A DNA stretch of 64,000 nt. It comes from Lunularia cruciata. Lineage: Eukaryota > Streptophyta > Marchantiopsida > Lunulariales > Lunulariaceae. Each line of letters begins with the position of its first letter. Position 1 is the first letter of the stretch. Location: NCBI GenBank assembly GCA_948567375.1, contig OX419761.1:52702501-52766500 (forward strand), given 5' to 3'. Shown here in pieces: positions 34,358 through 45,249 of the stretch. The translations under genes and the position numbers were made by a program. The notes beneath the pieces are model-generated. The model was not told the DNA's origin and made no database searches. It worked only from the letters and a program-made list of their open reading frames with translations.

Positions 34358-35131
34358 TATAATACCAACATCTAGCCATATGATCTAGATGTGAAATTTG
34401 GTTTGGTAACATCTGGAATGATGTTATACATGATGGTCAAAATAGATCAGATAGAAGTATCACCAAAAGAGTACCTCTACTAATAGAGTAGAAACCAAAA
34501 TAGACTTGAAAACCTTTGAACAAATAGCTAGACATATGATTTAAAGGTGAGAATTGGTTTGTAACATCTAGAAGGATGTTACACATGATGGACTAAACAG
34601 ATCAGAAAAAGGTATCACCAAAAGGGGACTTCTACTAATAGAGTAGGAACTAAAATATGCCTGCAGTCTTTGAAAGCAATTTTGGAGGCCTAAACAGATG
34701 AAAATGTGTAGATTCTCCCCTCCCCAAGTAGACAAAAGGTTGGCCTTCCCTCCTCCCTGCTTTGTCTCATTAAGGGCTTTCCAATGGTACCTCACCCATC
34801 TGATTATGAGATTGCTATAGGAAGATTCCCTAAAAGATTCCCTCTAGTCAAAGCTTGTTTGACCAATTTGATAGGACCAGGACCGCCATGTCACCCATCC
34901 AAGTAAGTAATCCAAGGAAGGAGCTTGCTGACATGTCACTTATCTGTGTGCCTAATCCTATAGTGGAGCTTGCTGACATGTCACCTATCTGTGTGCCTAA
35001 TCCTATGGTGGAGCTTCCTTGGAGGAGATCCTCTTTGTCTATATAATAAAGAGAAGGTGCTCCTTTGGGGCATTGGATGATTGAGTGTGAAATCCATGTT
35101 TTCTCTCTTCTCTTGTCTTTGGAGTATTACA
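34358..35131 (+). repeat. B 3' LTR with 45-bp tandem duplication
   Basis: 774 bases, preceded by the polypurine tract AAAAGGAAGGAGG (34343-34355). It is longer than the 5' LTR because a 45-base unit starting GAGCTTGCTGACATGTCAC is present twice (34921-34965 and 34966-35010); the 5' LTR has it once near 29512. The TATA box TATATAATA is near 35039. The terminal TG is mutated to TA. Confidence 0.9.
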
Positions 35132-35136
35132 AGATG

Positions 35137-36452
35137 ACAGCTTGGAAGAGGCTACTCTGAAGGTGCAAAGATCAAGACTTTGGGGTAAGGCACCAGCCAA
35201 ATAAGCACCATTGCAATTAGCATGCAAAGGCAAAGACAAGGGCAAAGAAGAATATTTTGGAGAAGTAGCATACTTGTCTAAAATTGCCTATCCATTGATG
35301 CGGGTATTGAAGAAGGAGAAGGAAGAGCTGAAGAAGGATCATCTAGCGGTAATGGATGAACTTCAAGTTGTGAAGTATCTAAGTGAAGAGATCATGCAAT
35401 TGAAAGGGAAGTTAATCCAAGGCTAGAGCAAGCTGAAGAGCTTTGGGTTGACAAAGTACTTTGATAGAAGAGATTTGAGAACTTGCACAGTGCTTTTGAG
35501 AAGCAAGAAGGCAAGCTTGAAAGGTAGGCTAAAGAGCTAAGTAAGCAAAAGATAGCTTTGGAGAAGTTGAAGGGCAAATTTGATGAAGCATGCATCAAAG
35601 TCATACATTTGAAAGTGATTGCAACTGTAATGGAGCATGAGTTGGAGAGCTTAAAGTTGAGGGTAGTGCAAAAGGATGAAGCTTGGCAGGGCTAGTTAGC
35701 TAGGAGGAATAGAGAAGAAGAGTGATTGTGAGGACTTGTCATTAATGTAGAAGCCCAACTTGCCCAATACATGGAAGAGAAGGAAGCTTTGACAGTTTAG
35801 TTCAAAGATTCCTTGAAGATGTATTGTGAAGAGTTGCAGGTGGAGAGAGCTTGAGATCATACATCGGAGCAAGTAGGAGAAGTAGTAGAAAAGCTTAGAG
35901 CAATGTTGAAGATAGAAGCAAAAGTGAAAGTGGAAGAAGTATGATTGCACAAACTAAAGTTGTTCGTGCAGGAGATGAAGGAGAAAGGCAAAGGATACAA
36001 ATCTGAATAATTTGTTGATTCACCTAAGAGATTGAGTAGATAGGAAGATGATAAAGGTTGAAGACAATTTTTGTCTTAGATTAGATTTGGTTAGATTTGA
36101 GTTAGAGCAGATTTGGAGTAGCATGAAGGTAGGAACCCAATGCAAAGTAAGAGAAGTGGGAGTGCAATTTTCTTTGGATGAGTTATTTGAGTTATTAAGA
36201 GTAAGTGGGTTGGATGATAAGAAGGTAGATAGAATGCCCATGGCTTCAATTGCAGTTCAAATGAAAGGTATGATAGAAATAGAAGAAGATATAAAAGAGG
36301 ATAGAGCCAAAGTACAAGGTGTGACGGAAGTTACATGGAGTGTAGAAGATGAAGAGGTAGACATCGGATCAATTCATAACCAAATTGAGATTTGCATCGA
36401 TAGATATAAAGAGTGGGTTGTCATTTTGGATTTGGAGATTGTTAAGAAATAG
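35137..36452 (+). pseudogene. Inner C copy, coiled-coil and C-terminal coding relic
   Basis: It continues the 28551-28933 frame after B. 35211-35426 encodes KEYFGEVAYLSKIAYPLMRVLKKEKEELK (split by me into landmarks KEEYFG, AYPLMRVLKKEKEELKKDH and QVVKYLSEEIMQLKGK). 36048-36452 encodes FCLRLDLVRFELEQIW, EVGVQFSLDELFELL, DRMPMASIAV and DEEVDIGS. The Leu/Glu/Lys spacing suggests coiled coil. Stops occur at 35426, 35700-35850 and elsewhere. Family unknown. Confidence 0.4.
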
Positions 36453-36479
36453 TATATTAGTTAGTAATTGTCAAAGTGC

Positions 36480-37162
36480 TTTGCTTATTTAAAGGAAGCA
36501 TTTGCATTGTGTTGTTGTTCAATATTTGTATTTTTGAAGTTGAGCAAAGCAAAGTGATGTAACTTAGTGCTCATTGTTTCAGCTTAATTTCAAGTATCAA
36601 TCTTGTGTATGTGTTTGTGAGTGTTGGGAGAATTTTGAAGTGAAAATCTGAGTGTTGGATGTTGGATCACGCAACCTTGGTTTCATTCTATTTGTTTGAC
36701 CCTAAGTGGATAGTAATCAAAGCAATGCCTTGACATATCTGTGAGGAATTGTAGTGTTGGTAGTATTCTACATTTGTGATCATAGTATTGGACTGATGCA
36801 AAGCAATTTTGATTAGGGAAGTTGTGCCTTTAGTGGAGGAGTGGAACCCAATTTTGAGGCAAAGTCATAGTGAAGTAGTCTTCTTGGAAAGAGTTTGAAT
36901 CATCACATCATCACAATCAAGATTGTTTGGAAACATTTGATGAAGTTGTGAATATGGGTGTTATTAATTTGTAACAAGACTGTGAATAAGTGCTTGTTAC
37001 TCTCTTTTAGGTGTGGTTTCTACCTAAGACATTGAAGACACAACCCAAGAAGAATTGATTTTTACATTTTACTTTGTATTTGACCATTTTTTATTTATAT
37101 TTCTATGGGAAAAAACTTTACTTATTGATTATTGCAAAAGTGATACTTGCTGGGTTGTCACA
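36480..37162 (+). repeat. 3' terminal region of the inner C copy
   Basis: This region is conserved in C-short a (5395-6075), C2 (12320-12889), C3 (17680-18200) and, reversed, C-short b (7570-8250). Shared landmarks are TATTTAAAGG, CTTAATTTCAAGTATC, GCAATGCCTTGA, CTTGTTACTCTCTTTTAGG and the terminal GGGTTGTCACA. The TATTTAAAG box followed by about 650 bases to the end would suit the R/U5 part of an LTR, if C is one. Confidence 0.6.
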
Positions 37163-37314
37163 CGTGGTTTCTACCCAAGAGGCTAAAGAAGAAATCAAGA
37201 AGAATGGCATTGTTGCTTTTTACTTCATATTTGACTATTCCCAACCAATATCTCTATAGGAACAAATGATTACTCATCAATTACTGCAAAAGTAATACCT
37301 TTTGGGTTGTCACA
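37163..37314 (+). repeat. 3' tail of C3 resumed after the inner copy
   Basis: It begins CGTGGTTTCTACCC, continuing the CTCTTTTAGGTGTGG broken at 18200, and ends GGGTTGTCACA at 37314. This proves that the inner copy inserted into an older C copy. Confidence 0.8.
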
Positions 37315-37440
37315 CCTTGGAGTTCTAGCCTTGGAGGAGTGTGATGGATTTGGGGTTCCTTGCCTCCTTAGTCCATAGTGTGCTACCTTAATAACAATCA
37401 GAGGTTGATCTTGAGTGAGAGATAGGTTGGCTCATAGGGC
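37315..37440 (+). repeat. Repeat E copy 3 (3' fragment)
   Basis: CCTTGGAGTTCTAGCC ... GATCTTGAGTGAGAGATAGGTTGGCTCA matches the last 120 bases of repeat E (3095-3216 and 15795-15911). The rest of E is absent on this side. Confidence 0.65.
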
Positions 37441-38281
37441 ATACATTGATAAATTGAAAAACATTATGAAGGTGCTAAGAGCCTTGAGAGGAGAGAACAC
37501 ATGTAATAGATACTATCCCACAATATAACACCTTCAACCGGAACTTATGGGATCCACATTTCCAAGAAGGAAGAGGAAATGGATGAGAACTAGGACAGAT
37601 TGGCCATGACATACTTTGTCATATTTATAGTCAAACTCACTATGTGAATTGATGCCTCAAAAAATTCACACATTGCAAATTTTTCTCTAGAGCACATACT
37701 ATGGCATTATGTTTAGACTTTTAAAAATTTATCACTCAAGTACACAAAGTGCCTGCACAAAATGAACTATCCAATAACCTTTGCCCCAACAAAAATATGC
37801 ATTTCATTGCAATTGAAGAAATTCCCATTGGAAGAGACCATTTCAATTAAGGATGTTGTGCCACCAAAGGCTAATGTCTTCCTCACAATACAATAGAAAT
37901 CCCATACTTACGTAAGTATATGATCTGGCTAATAATTCATGCTCAAAGAGCTACTCCTCTATAGACTCCAACAACAAGCCCATATGGGATGAAACTCCAT
38001 AAAATGTCTTGGAAATGTATATGGCCACAATCCCTATGGTTGATTCCTTGGCAAAGTAGCCACCTAGTTCCTTCATCTAAAACTACACTATCATTGCCAA
38101 TTTGGCTACTACTTGAGCCAACATTACTCTCAAACAAATCTGCAAGGTGTCTCCTACCAAACATTAGAAGCTTCCAAGCTTCCAAGGAGCAGCCCATGTT
38201 GCATTTCAAGGATCCTTTGACCAAGAAATTTCTCCCATAGGAACAAATTCTTATAGATCCTTTGCTACCTCCAACTATGCA
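37441..38281. other. No clear gene; possible gag remnant
   Basis: Stops in all frames. Because a protease relic follows in the same strand, the 37560-38280 stretch may be decayed gag of the 38.3-43.6 kb element, but I see no zinc knuckle or other motif. Confidence 0.3.
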
Positions 38282-38584
38282 ATGCATGTCAACTTTGACT
38301 ACAAGAAGTCGTACACTACCTTTGTCAATATGGTGCTAGTAGATTGCCATGTGTTGTCCACCCAAATTCACTACCCTAACACTCTAGTAATGATCAAGAG
38401 TATCATCATCCCAAATTGTCAAATTGACTTGGGATCCTCAATAAACACTATGACTAAGGGAGTTATGCAAACATTAGGATTGAAAGGCATGACTAAATCT
38501 TCCATCCTTCTTCAAATGGCTAACAAGAGAAGACAACATCTTATAAGAAGGTTAAAAAAAGTACCTACACTCATTGGGGAGTAA
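38282..38584 (+). pseudogene. T protease relic
   Basis: A 100-codon frame with IIIPNCQIDLGSSINTMTKG and LGLKGM. The DLGSSIN motif replaces the DSGA/DLGS catalytic motif of retropepsins, and the preceding hydrophobic strand is typical. Downstream, VDANIITSWQKVKLTFG (about 38660-38715, another frame) recalls the GRPWL...D segment that ends such proteases. Confidence 0.6.
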
Positions 38585-39759
38585 ACCTTCTTGGTAGATT
38601 ACTTGATCATGGATGCACCTCCTCCTGCACAATTCCACTATTATTAGGAGTTCCATGGTTGGTAGATGCAAATATTATCACCTCTTGGCAAAAAGTTAAG
38701 TTAACTTTTGGGAAGAAATAAAACCTTATTGTCCTCCCAATGTACTCTATAGTGCACACTTCTAGTTTTGATCATGATGGTAAGCCAAGTTTTACCATTG
38801 ATGCATGGAGCCCTACTCATGCAAACAATAACAAGGAGATCACAAACACCATTGCTAATTTCTTGTTCATAATTGCAAAAAAGATGAGTAAGGATGTAAT
38901 CTCCAAAGATGCAAGGATGATAAACTCATTTGGTCCTCATGCCACAACCTCTACCATGTCATAAGATTTTTTTGGCAAGCTCATTTCTACAACCTCTTCC
39001 GCAACACTTTGATTTTGGAAGTAACTCGGTCCAATATATGGATGGCTTTTCCTATAAAATCATATTCCCATTGCTGCACATATAAGAGCATGATTGTATC
39101 ACCTTGCCAACTTCCTATTCCTACATTGATGATGAAATTAATTTCTTGCACAAAGAAATAGATGAGGAATACTTCTTTCTCAACGGAACCCTTTTTGATG
39201 ATATTGTTATTCCCCAAAACAATGACACAAAGACTATGGTGAACAACATAGTTCCTCCCATCCATGCTAGAAAAGGATTCCACTATCCCGCACCATTGTG
39301 GGTAGACTAGACTTTGACACCAAGGGAAGGAACCCAAAGCAACTTAAAAAAGATCATGAGATCTACCAAACAATACTTGATAAAGAGTTGCAACAATATC
39401 TTTTGGAGAAACCTCCGGAACACTTGGCTGAGCCCGTTCTACTCCACTTACAAATAGTAGATGAATTTTAGGATCTGAATATTTCTTGTGCAAAGGAGAC
39501 TCCTAAATATATTAGAATCAGCACAAATGTGGATATGGATGAATGTTCAACTTACAATGTGGATATGAATGAAAAACTTCCATGGATACCAAGAACTCTT
39601 CCATGAGTTCCAAAAGTTTTTCACCTACAATTATATAGAACTTATGAGTGTGAACCCAAAAACATGTGAGCACCATATATTATTGCATGCAAATGCCATT
39701 CTAGTCTGGTCTAAACCATACAAGTTGAATCCCACTTACTCCTAAAAATTCCAAGAAGA

Positions 39760-41150
39760 CGGGATAAACTACTAAAGTGTGGGTTCATCTACCTATAGGC
39801 AAAATTGATTGGGCATTGCTAATTTTAATATTCCCCAAAAAGGACACAAGAAAGGTCTGAATCTGCATGGATTTCCATAAGCTAAATTCCCATACTATCT
39901 CTAATCCCTTTCCAATTATATTTATAGACACACTACTTCACAAGGTAGCCCATAGTTAGTGTTTTTCCTTTATGGATGGCTACTCCAAATACACCAAATA
40001 GCTATTTCCCTGGAAGATCAATACAAGACCACCTTTGTAACCAACTAGGGAACTTACACGTACTGAGCAATGCCATTCAGACTATAGAATGCCTTTGTAA
40101 CATTTCAGCAATATATGATGAATTCCTTTGGAGACATAAAAATGGAGCTCAAGGTCTACCTTGACAACATGTATGTACATAGTTCTCATCATAACCACAT
40201 TGTAGTACTACTGGCCACTTTGCACACTTGCCTACATGTTTGTATTTCCCTCAATCCCAAAAAATTTTATTTGTGGTCTCATCCCTACATGTTTGTAATT
40301 CCTTCAATCCCAAAATCGTTTATTTATGGTTTCATGTGGATCTTAGTCCATCTAGTCTACAAAAATGGCATCAAAGTAGACCCAAAAAAAATTTCAAGTC
40401 ATCTCACAACTGCATGTACCTACAACCACACATGACCTTTGAAGCTTCTTAGGTTGCACAAGATACTGCAAATAATATATCCATATGTATGCTAAGATTG
40501 TATCTAAGCTCATTGGATTGCTACATTCCACAATAGATTTTTGTGAACAAATCAATGCACAAAATTTTTTGAGACCTTGAAGGCAAAATTGGCTAATTTT
40601 TGTTGCACCCAATTGGGAAGTCACTTTTCATGTAGTTTTTGGATGCCTCAAACATGGCAATGGGCATGGATCTACACCATAGAACAAGCAGCAGCAAGAA
40701 CATCCCATCTATTATGCTAGTTGGCAGCTCAACTTTGTAGAATGAAATACTCCATGACCAAACTAAAATGTTTTCATGGTGCAAAAATTTTGACACTACC
40801 TCTTGGGCAATAGTTTTGTGTTCCATGGAACACAAAACTATTGAGATCACAAGGCTCTCAAATACCTCATCAACAAAACCTTGCCATGTGGAATGACTTG
40901 CACAATGAATGTTACTTCTACAAGAACTTTTGTTTGTGATTGAATATTGTCCCAACAAGTCCAATGATTGCACTTCCTCTCCTGCATTCCCAAATCTCCC
41001 ATTGCAAAGTCCCTTAGCATTGATCTTGTGGATTTCCACCTCTTTTATGCATGAGATCAAGTGACAACTCAATTGATATGGATGGACCAAATCAAACATC
41101 ATAAACCTATGGGACAATTGCCATCAAGCTTACTATGAAACAATTATGAG
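39760..41150 (+). pseudogene. T reverse transcriptase and RNase H relic
   Basis: In pieces of different frames: YKTTFVTNWGTY (about 40020), AMPFRL and NAFVTFQQYMMNSFGDI (about 40070-40145), VYLDNMYVHSSHHNHI (about 40155; active site YLDN instead of YLDD), then CISLNPKKFYLW. RNase H traces extend to about 41150. Many stops and frameshifts. Confidence 0.6.
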
Positions 41151-41159
41151 AGCTTTCAT

Positions 41160-42950
41160 ATGTCAGCCCTCCCCTTCACACTTTTTCACAATGTAGTGGA
41201 GTTTAGTTTCCAACTACTAGAAGACCATTATCCTTGTTGAATAGACCCGAGTCTGTTTGGATATAATCGCTAATTTACTCCAACTACTTCTTATCATTAA
41301 TTATTCCAAAACAAAAATTCAGAAAACAATAGAATGTCCATAGGTCATAGATTTATTATATTTGAGATAAACTCAAAGAATTTACAAAGTATAGTGCACT
41401 TCATAAATAAATGAAAGCTACTATAACTTCCATAGATCCTAATGATCTTAAATCCTTCCAAACACTCATGACATGCCAAATGTGTTCCTCTTCTTCTTGA
41501 AAACTTGAAATCTTGAAATCTTGATCTCCCAATCAGTTCAACATGATCAAGAAACTTGAACCCCCAAAACCTTCTGTCTCAATTCACCAATCTGCACTTC
41601 ACTTTCAATCTCCTTTCACTCTCATCCTCTCTATCTCAATCCATAGTATTTTATTTAATAATCTTGATCGCCATAATAAGAATCCTTAATCCCACCATTA
41701 TTCCAAATCCCAAAAGCATGATCCCCATAATCAGAACTTCTTACATTTTCAAACCTCCAATCCAAAAATTTAATCACCATAACAAAAACTTCTTTACTAT
41801 CAAAATCCCCCCAAATACTTCAATGATTGTCATCTCCAAATCCTCAAGTCTTCACCTCAGTAGTTGTATCATCTCCTTAAACCACTCTTCTTGAGTTGTA
41901 GTCCTTTGGATAATTTTTAAACCATCCACAACTTTTTTTCAACAAGAATGTCCCTTCCCCCTTGAGCAAGTCATACCACACCTAAAAAAAAGAACCCAAG
42001 AACTAACACAAGTGGCCAAGTAATCACTAAAAGACATGCAAGAAGACACATGGACACCAAGTGACAAACATTGGGAAAACCCAAGTACAGGAAACCAACA
42101 CTAAGGGAAAAAAGTCCAAGAAGAGAAGGATATTCAAGTAGTTGAAACTTCTTTGTCAATGCTTTATTTGCCATGATTTTGGTGTCTACATAAAGCTCTT
42201 GAGAAGCCATTTCAAATGAGATATTACAAGCTCCAATTGGAGAAATATCCATGGAGGAAGTAGCTCCAAGGTGAATCACAAGATACCATGTCTTAGACTT
42301 GCATGATTTTGCTATGAGATATCTCTCTACAAAAGCAAATTTTGGAAAGACCAAAACGTTCAAGAGGTCATAAATTTTTCTTTAGACCTTTATTTGCCAC
42401 AATTTTGGTGTTTGCATAAAGCTCCTAAGAAGATGCTTCTAACATGATAGATGAAGCATGCACCATTTAGATTAAAAACCACATAGAAATCAACCTTGAT
42501 GTGAATCATGGGATGCACTACCGTGGACTTGCAAGATTTGGCTACAAGATGCCTTTAAAGATCCCCTTGCATGACTCCTTCCATGGGAACCAATTCAAAA
42601 AGGACTAAAATGTTCAAGTGGTCATAACTTCTTCTCTGGACCTCTATTGGCCACAATTTTGGTATCTATGAAAAGCCCTTGAGAAGATGCTTCTATTGAG
42701 ATAAAGTAAGCTTTGTTTGGAAAAGGAACTACATAGAAATCTTCCCTGAAAAAAATTGTCTCTACCTTAGCCAATAGATCAGCCAGTAGTTGCTTGTTGT
42801 AAGTCCTTAGTGTAGCTTGTACTAGAGCAACCCTTAATAGCCCATAGTAGCCAATAGATCAGCCCATAGTTGCCTTTAGTAAACCTTAACATAGCACACA
42901 TTATAGAACTTGAGAGAAAACATAATGAAACGTATAAAAAGTTTTTTTAA
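41160..42950. repeat. Non-coding stretch with degenerate tandem units (H)
   Basis: 41160-42130 shows no gene. From about 42140 to 42760 a phrase of roughly 50 bases (TTTGCCACAATTTTGGTGT, then AAAGC.C.TGAGAAGATGCTTCTA) recurs three times at about 42165, 42392 and 42647, spaced 226 and 255 bases. A fourth, looser copy is at 43745. Between the phrases, related text (CATGGACTTGCAAGATTTTGCTA-like) also recurs. Tandem units of about 240 bases are the best reading. Confidence 0.5.
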
Positions 42951-43059
42951 TCAGCAAAAATTACACTTCATGACAATGGTGACCTCTATTGGATGGGCAT
43001 TGACCAAGTGTTCTAGCATTGCATTGGCCCCAAAGACATCTTCATAGTACCAAAAGCAT

Positions 43060-43560
43060 GCCACTCTGATGAATGGGGTGGGAAATTTTCAAGTGAGCTC
43101 ACTTCTCTCAAAATATATCTACCAAACTATTGTGGTTGTTAGTCACACATGACAACAATCAATATGCTTGTATGTGCGATGCTTGCCAATGCATTGGCAA
43201 ATCCACCTCTAGATATTGCATGTATCTCCATCCAGTATTGGCGGTGCAACCATTCCATCAATGGGGACTTGACTTTGTGGGGGCTATCAACCTAAAAGCT
43301 AAGGAAACTCACCATCATTACATTGTAGTCTCAATCAACTACATCACCAAGTGCACAAAAGCCAAATCTTTTGTCAATAGCTTGGCCATAGTAGCTATCT
43401 AATTTTTTCATAGAAACATTCTATCCTACTTTGGTGTTCCCTTATCCATTATCACAAACAATGGGTCCCATTTCATCAATAAAGGCTTACAAGATATTAC
43501 TAATGCATACAAGATTCAACATAAATGGTCTATCCCATATCATCCTCAGGCCAAAATATG
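43060..43560 (+). pseudogene. T integrase relic
   Basis: The open stretch 43130-43402 and its continuation contain CDACQCIGKST (zinc-finger end), QPFHQWGLDFVGAINLKA (first catalytic Asp), YIVVSINYITKCTKAKS, then FGVPLSIITNNGSHF near 43435-43480, where the second catalytic Asp is Asn, and SIPYHPQAK near 43530. It ends there. It is the last recognisable part of T. Confidence 0.7.
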
Positions 43561-43689
43561 TTTTCAAATGGTTGTAGCTTTCATTATAGACTTCCAAATG
43601 ACTTCCATAAATTGCTTCCATTGAGATAAAGCACATGCAATTTGAACATGCAATCATGAAAATATCAACCCCAAAATTTTGCACCATCA

Positions 43690-44049
43690 CAAAGGTCTAC
43701 ACTACTCCAAAATTAAAATGCTTGTAACTTTTGCTATATGTGTCTAAATGCTACAATTTTTGTGTCAATGGAAAGCCCTTGAGAGAAAAATTCTAATGTC
43801 ATTAAGGAATCACCATTTGAACATATACTCCTATACATATTAGTTCCTAAGTATGTGTGGTAAAGTTGTTGAGATCCTCAAAAAAAAAAAGAATTTTCCT
43901 TAAAGGTAAGGAGTCCACTTCATGATATCCACTCCCTCTTGACTTGCACATTGTCAAATAAAATCCAAGCTCAAGCTTAATACATCACTCTTGATCTTCA
44001 TTAGCATTTTGATTACTCTCATCAATATTTATATCCTTTGTCTCATCGC
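43690..44049. repeat. H-like phrase shared with family C
   Basis: The sequence AATGCTTGTAACTTTTGCTA with TGTCAATGGAAAGCCC (43714-43775) closely follows the reverse strand of the family C short form (9033-9115: AATGCTTGTAACTTCTGCTA, GGCAATGGAAACCCC). The rest of the interval shows no gene. Confidence 0.5.
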
Positions 44050-44599
44050 TTGGAACCTAAAAGTCTTGAAAAGAACTATCTATTTCCCTCTTTCTAAACA
44101 ATTTTACCTTGTTACCAATAATTGGTGCTCTTAGCATTGTTCTATCTAGTTCAATCAACTGATACATGCTATTGTCAAGAATCTGAATAATATAAGGACC
44201 AAACCACTCCTAGAAAAATTATGAGTTGTATTGTGCTAGTTATCAAGACTACTATTATAAACTAAGACCCAATCATTTTTTTAAGGAGTTAATCTCAATC
44301 TATGAAATTTATCAAAAAATTGCCTTTTTTAATTTTTAGCTGCTTGTAACCATTGCAATGTCCTTTCTACATTGTTTGGTTTCTATGATAATTTCCTAAT
44401 CCTAAGAGCCAATAAATCTTCAATTGAAATACCACCTTTACAAGGGATTACACTTCATGTTGGCAATATCTCCTCAAGAGGCACAAAAGGCTTTTGTGTA
44501 TACATCAACTCATATGACACATATCTTGTCACTTAACTATGTGTAATCTTATCAGCCCACAAAGCAAAAGATAGTAATTTAGGCTATTGATGCATCCTC

Positions 44600-45240
44600 C
44601 CATCACAAGCTTTAACCAATGCTTTCACTATTGGTGAATGACCCCTCTCCACTTTCTAAGTTCCCTCTAGATTTTAAGTAAAAATCAAGGATAAATGCAT
44701 CCCAAATCTTTTGGAAAAATGCCTTGGATTTTGCAACATCTAGCTCACCTCTATTTGTAGCAACATTTCCCACATGTCCATAGCAACAAATAATCTCCTC
44801 CAAAATGAATCGACAATCAGATTTTGTACTCTTTATCATTAAAGCACTTCCTTAAACCTGATTGGTAAAATCCTCCCTAGCTAGAATTAAGTATCTATTC
44901 TGCCAAACTCTCCTAGGCATCACAAAAATATCTACCACCACTTGTAGTGCATAGCCAATGGATATGGAAGATGTAGCCCCTCCTTATACTTGATAGTGGA
45001 ATAGGGTTGATAAGTCTCACAAGTACCAACAAATGAGACTACATCTTGATACATCCTCTTCTACTGATACTTGTCCTTAAGCTTGGAGAAGGTAGACTAT
45101 ACACCTTGATATCCTCACCAAAGGCTATCATGATACTCTTTGATCAACTAAGTCTTTGTTTCAAGATCACAAACAACTCTTTGAGGGATTTCACTTGAAA
45201 CCTTTGGATGCTTCTACAAAAATCTATCTCTCAATAAATA
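44600..45240 (-). pseudogene. Y integrase
   Basis: Minus-strand pieces: VSSEIPQRVVCDLETKTQL, EYHDSLW, CETYQ (zinc-binding region), then ILARDD-like remnant, FILEEIICCYGHVGN, NRGELDVAKSKAFFQK (frame 44612-44839), then ERGHSPIVKALVKACDGRM in another frame just below 44640. Together they span the integrase core. The second catalytic Asp is in NRGELD, changed from DRG. Confidence 0.58.
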
Positions 45241-45249
45241 GTTGTGAGA

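Larger units (their letters stand above)
28934..35131 (+). mobile_element. Ty3/gypsy chromovirus B, full length, disabled
   Basis: 6198 bases with LTRs 28934-29674 and 34358-35131 and a perfect target duplication AGATG (28929-28933 and 35132-35136). It lies inside the inner C copy. The primer-binding site TGGTATCAAAGCAAG (29676) is a one-base variant of the tRNA-iMet type. It encodes gag, protease, RT, RNase H, integrase and a broken chromodomain. It is unrelated to family A at the LTR level, with no GAAGCTTC array. Confidence 0.94.
18201..37162 (+). mobile_element. Family C inner long copy (host of A2/A1 and B)
   Basis: It starts TGTGGTACCC at 18201 and ends GGGTTGTCACA at 37162. The flanks are TGTGG (18196-18200) and CGTGG (37163-37167), and the interrupted C3 3' region reads across the site (CTCTTTTAGGTGTGG joined to TTTCTACCC). 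Removing A2 (19614-28550) and B (28934-35131) with one copy of each duplication leaves about 3.8 kb, like C2 and C3. Internal coding pieces are at 18890-19300, 28551-28933 and 35137-36452. There are no LTR pairs. Confidence 0.8.
38282..43560 (+). mobile_element. Ancient Ty3/gypsy relic T (PR-RT-RH-IN)
   Basis: An ordered series of decayed pol domains in one orientation: protease 38282-38584, RT 39760-40440, RNase H about 40440-41150, integrase 43060-43560. A stretch of about 1.8 kb without pol signal (41160-42950) separates RNase H and integrase. No LTRs were recognised. The domain order PR-RT-RH-IN is that of Ty3/gypsy. The sequence of the RT (AMPFRL.NAFVTFQQYMM) resembles non-chromoviral (Tat/Athila-like) plant elements, which is inference. 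Confidence 0.65.

Noticed and set aside
34855-35046. 63-codon frame with repeated ELADMSxICVPNP as a small repeat protein
   Set aside because: It is the 45-bp tandem duplication in the B LTR read in one frame. The 5' LTR counterpart has no such frame.
1181-37162. Calling family C a cut-and-paste DNA transposon from its TGTG...CACA inverted ends
   Set aside because: The inverted match is only about 10 imperfect bases, no transposase is visible, and TG...CA with 5-bp duplications fits LTR integrase products as well or better. Left unclassified.
41556-41894. 112-codon frame rich in Ser, Ile and Pro as a host gene
   Set aside because: Composition follows AT- and C-rich simple sequence, with no domain and no relative in the window.
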